Positions 6,811 through 9,224 of a DNA stretch of 9,224 bases are shown here, in pieces. The stretch covers positions 1 through 9,224 of the forward strand of contig JBKPSJ010000348.1 of assembly GCA_046765875.1 (NCBI GenBank). The letters are read 5' to 3'. Each line of letters begins with the position of its first letter. The first letter of the stretch is position 1. Below the pieces are notes generated by a model. The model had not been told where the DNA came from, made no database searches, and saw only the letters and a program-made list of their open reading frames with translations. Position numbers and translations under genes: made by a program. This DNA comes from DASRHY01 sp046765875. Its GTDB lineage: Bacteria > Actinomycetota > Actinomycetes > Propionibacteriales > Kribbellaceae.

Positions 6811-6816
6811 TAGCGT
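6811..6816 (+). promoter_or_regulatory. -10 box for leaderless transcription of the exonuclease/UvrC-like gene
   Basis: TAGCGT fits TAnnnT and ends 8 nt before the GTG at 6825, so transcription would start at or next to the start codon. No purine-rich ribosome-binding site precedes the GTG, which agrees with a leaderless mRNA. No good -35 is seen. The remaining 184-bp divergent gap (6641-6824) shows three CGGGCAC-type repeats between 6651 and 6676 but no clear promoter for the NYN gene. Confidence 0.45.
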
Positions 6817-6824
6817 CATCCGAT

Positions 6825-8627
6825 GTGAGCAGTACGACGCCCGAGCAGGCCGCCCCGTCCGCGGTCGTCCGTGGCGTCCAGCCGAGCTTCGACGAGCTCG
6901 GCACGCCGTTGCGCGAGGTGACCTTCTGCGTCGTCGACCTGGAGACCACCGGCGGGGCTCCCGGCGTCTCCGCGGTCACGGAGATCGGCGCGGTCAAGGT
7001 ACGTGGCGGTGAGCTGCTCGGCGAGTTCCAGACGCTGGTGAACCCGCATGAGCCGATCCCGCCGTTCATCGCGGTCCTGACCGGGATCACCGACGGCATG
7101 GTCGCGCTGTCGCCCGGGATCAGCTCGGTGCTGCCGGCCTTCCTCGAGTTCGCCCACGGCTGCGTGATCGTCGCGCACAACGCGCCGTTCGACGTCGGAT
7201 TCCTCAAGTACGACGCGCTGACGCACGGCTACGACTGGCCCGACTTCGCCGTGGTCGACACCGCGCTGCTGGCCCGCCGGGTGCTGACGCCGGACGAGGC
7301 GCCGAACTGCAAGCTCGGCACGCTCGCGAGGGTGTTCCACGCGGCCACGACGCCGAACCACCGGGCGCTGTCGGACGCGCGGGCGACCGTCGACGTACTG
7401 CACGGGCTGTTCGAGCGGATCGGCAGCATGGGTGTGCAGACGCTGGAGGACCTGCACACGTTCTCGTCGCGGGTCTCCCCCGCGCAGCGCGCCAAGCGGC
7501 ACCTGGCCGAGATGTTGCCGCACGCACCAGGCGTGTACCTGTTCACCGACGACCGCGGCGAGGTGCTGTACGTCGGCAAGTCGAAGGACCTGCGCACCCG
7601 GGTCCGCTCGTACTTCACCGCCTCGGAGACCAGGTCGCGGATCGGCGAGATGATCGGTATCGCCAGCTCCGTACGCGGGATCGAGTGCGGCACCGCGCTC
7701 GAGGCCGAGGTGCGCGAGTTGCGGCTGATCGCCGAGCACAAGCCGCGGTACAACCGGCGGTCCCGGTTCCCCGAGTTGCAGCACTGGCTCAAGGTGACCG
7801 TCGAGCCGTTCCCGCGGCTGTCGCTGGTCAAGCAGGTGCGCGACGACGGTGCCGGGTACCTGGGGCCGTTCAGTTCGCGACGTACCGCCGAGCGGGCGAT
7901 GGCCGCGCTGCACGAGGCGTTCCCGATCCGCCAGTGCAGTCAGCGGATGCCGAAGCGCCCGCACGGGACGCCCTGCGTACTGGCCGAGATGAACCGCTGC
8001 CTGGCCCCGTGCGACGGCCGCATCGACATGGCCGACTACGGCGTCTTCGTCACCGCGCTACGCGAGTCGCTGACCAGCGACCCGTCCAAGGTCGTGCACG
8101 CGCTGACCAACCGGATCGAGTTGCTCGCCGCGGTCGAGCGGTTCGAGGACGCCGCGGTCCATCGTGACCGGCTCGGCGCCTTCGTCCGCAGCAGCGCGCG
8201 GATGCAGCGGCTCGCCTCGCTCACCGGCTGTCCCGAGATCGCCGCGGCCAAGCGCACCGACGACGGCGGCTGGGAGTTGCACGTGATCCGGTACGGGCGG
8301 CTGGCCGCGGCCGGTATCAGCCCGCGCGGCGCCAACCCGCGCAAGCATCTGGAGATGCTGCAGGCCTCCGCCGAGACGGTGCTGCCCGGCATCGGCCCGG
8401 TCGCCAGCGCCTCGCCCGAGGAACTGGAGTGCGTACTGCGCTGGCTGGAGTCACCCGGCGTGCGACTGGTCGAGATCGAGGGCGAGTGGTCCAGCCCGAT
8501 CGCCGGCGCCGGCGCCCACCTGCGGATGCTGGACCGGGCCGGGGAGGGGCGCGACCAGTTGCACGGTTTCGGCGAGCGGCGTACGTCCCGTCCGGTCGGA
8601 GGAACGCCGCTGGCCGGCATCGGCTGA
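6825..8627 (+). CDS. DnaQ-type DEDDh 3'-5' exonuclease fused to Cho/UvrC-like GIY-YIG endonuclease
   Basis: A 600-residue two-nuclease fusion. Residues about 30-200 form a DEDDh exonuclease: D38/E40 in VVDLETTG, D123 in AHNAPFD, and H179/D184 in NHRALSDA. Residues about 231-310 form a GIY-YIG domain: GVY (236-238), YVG (249-251), R257/R260 region and catalytic-type E298 before HKPRYN. UvrC-like cysteines C371, C384, C392 and C396 follow; in E. coli UvrC the equivalent four bind an iron-sulfur cluster. A UVR (UvrB-contact) motif lies at about 427-453 (ALTNRIELL...FEDAAVHRDRL). The RNase H-like second nuclease and HhH domains of UvrC are absent, so the back half resembles Cho. A role in DNA repair incision followed by trimming is inferred. 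This architecture occurs across actinobacteria (M. tuberculosis Rv2191 by memory). The GTG start is supported by the -10 box 8 nt upstream. Confidence 0.93.
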   Translation: MSSTTPEQAAPSAVVRGVQPSFDELGTPLREVTFCVVDLETTGGAPGVSAVTEIGAVKVRGGELLGEFQTLVNPHEPIPPFIAVLTGITDGMVALSPGISSVLPAFLEFAHGCVIVAHNAPFDVGFLKYDALTHGYDWPDFAVVDTALLARRVLTPDEAPNCKLGTLARVFHAATTPNHRALSDARATVDVLHGLFERIGSMGVQTLEDLHTFSSRVSPAQRAKRHLAEMLPHAPGVYLFTDDRGEVLYVGKSKDLRTRVRSYFTASETRSRIGEMIGIASSVRGIECGTALEAEVRELRLIAEHKPRYNRRSRFPELQHWLKVTVEPFPRLSLVKQVRDDGAGYLGPFSSRRTAERAMAALHEAFPIRQCSQRMPKRPHGTPCVLAEMNRCLAPCDGRIDMADYGVFVTALRESLTSDPSKVVHALTNRIELLAAVERFEDAAVHRDRLGAFVRSSARMQRLASLTGCPEIAAAKRTDDGGWELHVIRYGRLAAAGISPRGANPRKHLEMLQASAETVLPGIGPVASASPEELECVLRWLESPGVRLVEIEGEWSSPIAGAGAHLRMLDRAGEGRDQLHGFGERRTSRPVGGTPLAGIG

Positions 8628-8635
8628 CCGCTCCG

Positions 8636-8641
8636 TATGCT
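8636..8641 (+). promoter_or_regulatory. Possible -10 element for the RAM-domain gene
   Basis: TATGCT, a good TAnnnT match, lies 9 nt after the stop of the nuclease gene and about 59 nt before the ATG at 8700. No convincing -35 is seen, so transcription from the upstream gene is an equal possibility. Confidence 0.3.
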
Positions 8642-8683
8642 TCTGCGTCCAGGGGTAGGTACGTCTGCGTCCGGGGTAGTACG
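8642..8683 (+). repeat. Imperfect 20-22 bp tandem repeat upstream of the RAM-domain gene
   Basis: The unit TCTGCGTCC(A)GGGGTAG(G)TACG occurs twice in a row, 22 nt at 8642-8663 and 20 nt at 8664-8683; the copies differ only by two single-base insertions. It fills most of the short gap ahead of the ribosome-binding site. It could be a tandem operator or a recent slippage duplication. Confidence 0.75.
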
Positions 8684-8699
8684 TCATGAAGGGACAGGC

Positions 8700-8987
8700 A
8701 TGGTCACCGCGATCGTGTTCATCAGCGCCGACGTCGCGAGGATCCCGGAGGTCGCCCAGCAGGTGGCCGCGGTCAAGGGTGTCGGTGAGGTCTACTCGGT
8801 GACCGGGGACATCGACCTGATCGCGATCATCCGGGTCGCCAACCACGAGGACCTGGCGACCGTGATCCCCGACCACGTCAACAAGGTCCCGGGTGTGCTC
8901 AGCACCGAGACGCACATCGCCTTCCGTACGTACTCGACCCAGGATGTGGAAGCGGCATTCAGCCTTGGTACGTCAGACGAGGAGTGA
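8700..8987 (+). CDS. Stand-alone Lrp/AsnC ligand-binding (RAM) domain protein
   Basis: A 95-residue protein that is only the RAM effector-binding domain of Lrp/AsnC regulators: the strand-helix-strand pattern starts at VTAIVFISAD, with VKGVGEVYSVTGDIDLIAIIRV (25-46) the characteristic central segment and IAFRTYS (73-79) the last strand. There is no N-terminal helix-turn-helix, and none is encoded in frame upstream. Such proteins form ring-shaped oligomers that bind amino acids; some partner with full-length Lrp proteins. The ATG at 8700 is chosen for its AAGGGA ribosome-binding site 5 nt upstream (8689-8694); the in-frame ATG at 8637 would add 21 residues unlike the family. It lies 72 bp after the nuclease fusion gene on the same strand. 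Its effector and partner are unknown. Confidence 0.88.
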   Translation: MVTAIVFISADVARIPEVAQQVAAVKGVGEVYSVTGDIDLIAIIRVANHEDLATVIPDHVNKVPGVLSTETHIAFRTYSTQDVEAAFSLGTSDEE

Positions 8988-9010
8988 CCTGGACTGACAC
9001 GGCCAGTGGC

Positions 9011-9016
9011 TACGGT
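9011..9016 (+). promoter_or_regulatory. -10 box for leaderless transcription of the DUF2510 gene
   Basis: TACGGT fits TAnnnT and ends 6 nt before the ATG at 9023, placing the transcription start at the A of the start codon. There is no ribosome-binding site between them. CTGGAC (8989-8994), 16 bp further upstream, is a weak -35 candidate. Confidence 0.5.
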
Positions 9017-9022
9017 GCTGCC

Positions 9023-9224
9023 ATGACCAACCCCCCGGCCGGGTGGTACCCGGATCCCACGGGTGCGCAGAACACCATTCGCTGGTGGAACGGAACCCAG
9101 TGGACCAACCGGACCGAAACGGAAACCCCGGCCGAGGACCCCACCACCACAACCACCACCGCCTCGCCCCAAGCCGACCAAGCCCGCCAAGCCGAGCACG
9201 CCCGGCAGGTGCAGGAAGCCCGCC
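9023..9224 (+). CDS. DUF2510 domain protein (N-terminal part, cut by window end)
   Basis: Only the first 67 residues are visible. Residues 5-31 form a DUF2510 motif: PAGWYPDP (5-12), then RWWNGTQWT (20-28), a short tryptophan-rich module common near the N-terminus of actinobacterial, often membrane, proteins. It is followed by an acidic/threonine stretch with six consecutive threonines (41-46) and a polar Ala/Gln/Arg-rich helix-forming region (about 49-67). The frame remains open to the end of the window. The function of the module is unknown and the downstream domain that would define the protein lies outside. The ATG start is supported by the spacing of the TACGGT box. The gene begins 35 bp after the RAM gene but appears to have its own promoter. 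Confidence 0.8.
   Translation, partial: MTNPPAGWYPDPTGAQNTIRWWNGTQWTNRTETETPAEDPTTTTTTASPQADQARQAEHARQVQEAR

Noticed and set aside
6300..6824. N-terminal extension of the exonuclease fusion to 6300
   Set aside because: It would overlap the NYN gene on the opposite strand and adds low-complexity Arg/Ser residues; the -10 box and the domain start favour the GTG at 6825.
6641..7207. N-terminal extension of the NYN gene to 7207
   Set aside because: The extension runs through the divergent promoter region and antisense to the exonuclease domain, and the family-like sequence starts only at the GTG at 6640.
6816..7964. A 382-residue minus-strand open frame opposite the exonuclease fusion
   Set aside because: It is Arg/Val/Leu-rich shadow sequence under strongly supported catalytic motifs on the plus strand.

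Overview
The window is high-GC with dense coding, common GTG starts and short gaps. Its gene families (PimB-type mannosyltransferase, RipA/RipC-like NlpC/P60 hydrolase, exonuclease-GIY-YIG fusion, DUF2510) place it firmly in the Actinobacteria. The abundance of GTAC-containing codon pairs and the gene set would suit a Nocardioides/Kribbella-like organism, but that finer placement is inference. It reads as conserved chromosomal core, with no mobile element, CRISPR array, rRNA or tRNA visible.

Minus-strand left block (1-3628): a gluzincin-type membrane-anchored metalloprotease-like protein, then a seven-helix M48 (Ste24/HtpX-like) membrane protease, then pimB, which runs off the left edge. Both junctions are 4-bp stop/start overlaps (ATGA and GTGA), so the three genes are probably one translationally coupled operon concerned with the cell envelope. 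A secreted coiled-coil NlpC/P60 peptidoglycan hydrolase (3782-4837, minus) lies upstream with its own regulatory region. That region (4838-5058) holds a -35/-10 pair, a GTCAC-N6-GTCAC direct repeat resembling MtrA boxes, and a leader with several stem-loops.

Middle block (5059-6640, minus): a NYN/PIN-type RNase-like protein with a long coiled coil, followed by a small protein with CX2CX6CX2C cysteines.

Right block (6825-9224, plus), divergent from the NYN gene: a DnaQ-type 3'-5' exonuclease fused to a Cho/UvrC-like GIY-YIG nuclease with four UvrC-type cysteines and a UVR motif; a stand-alone Lrp/AsnC ligand-binding (RAM) domain protein; and the start of a DUF2510 protein. The fusion gene and the DUF2510 gene each have a TAnnnT box 6-8 nt before the start codon, as expected for leaderless actinobacterial mRNAs.

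From memory, the order pimB - hypothetical - NlpC/P60 - (divergent) exonuclease/UvrC matches Mycobacterium tuberculosis Rv2188c-Rv2191, so the locus is an old actinobacterial neighbourhood joining envelope synthesis, envelope hydrolysis and nucleic-acid processing. The least explained parts are the two metalloproteases coupled to pimB, the hydrolase leader, and the NYN/cysteine-protein pair.
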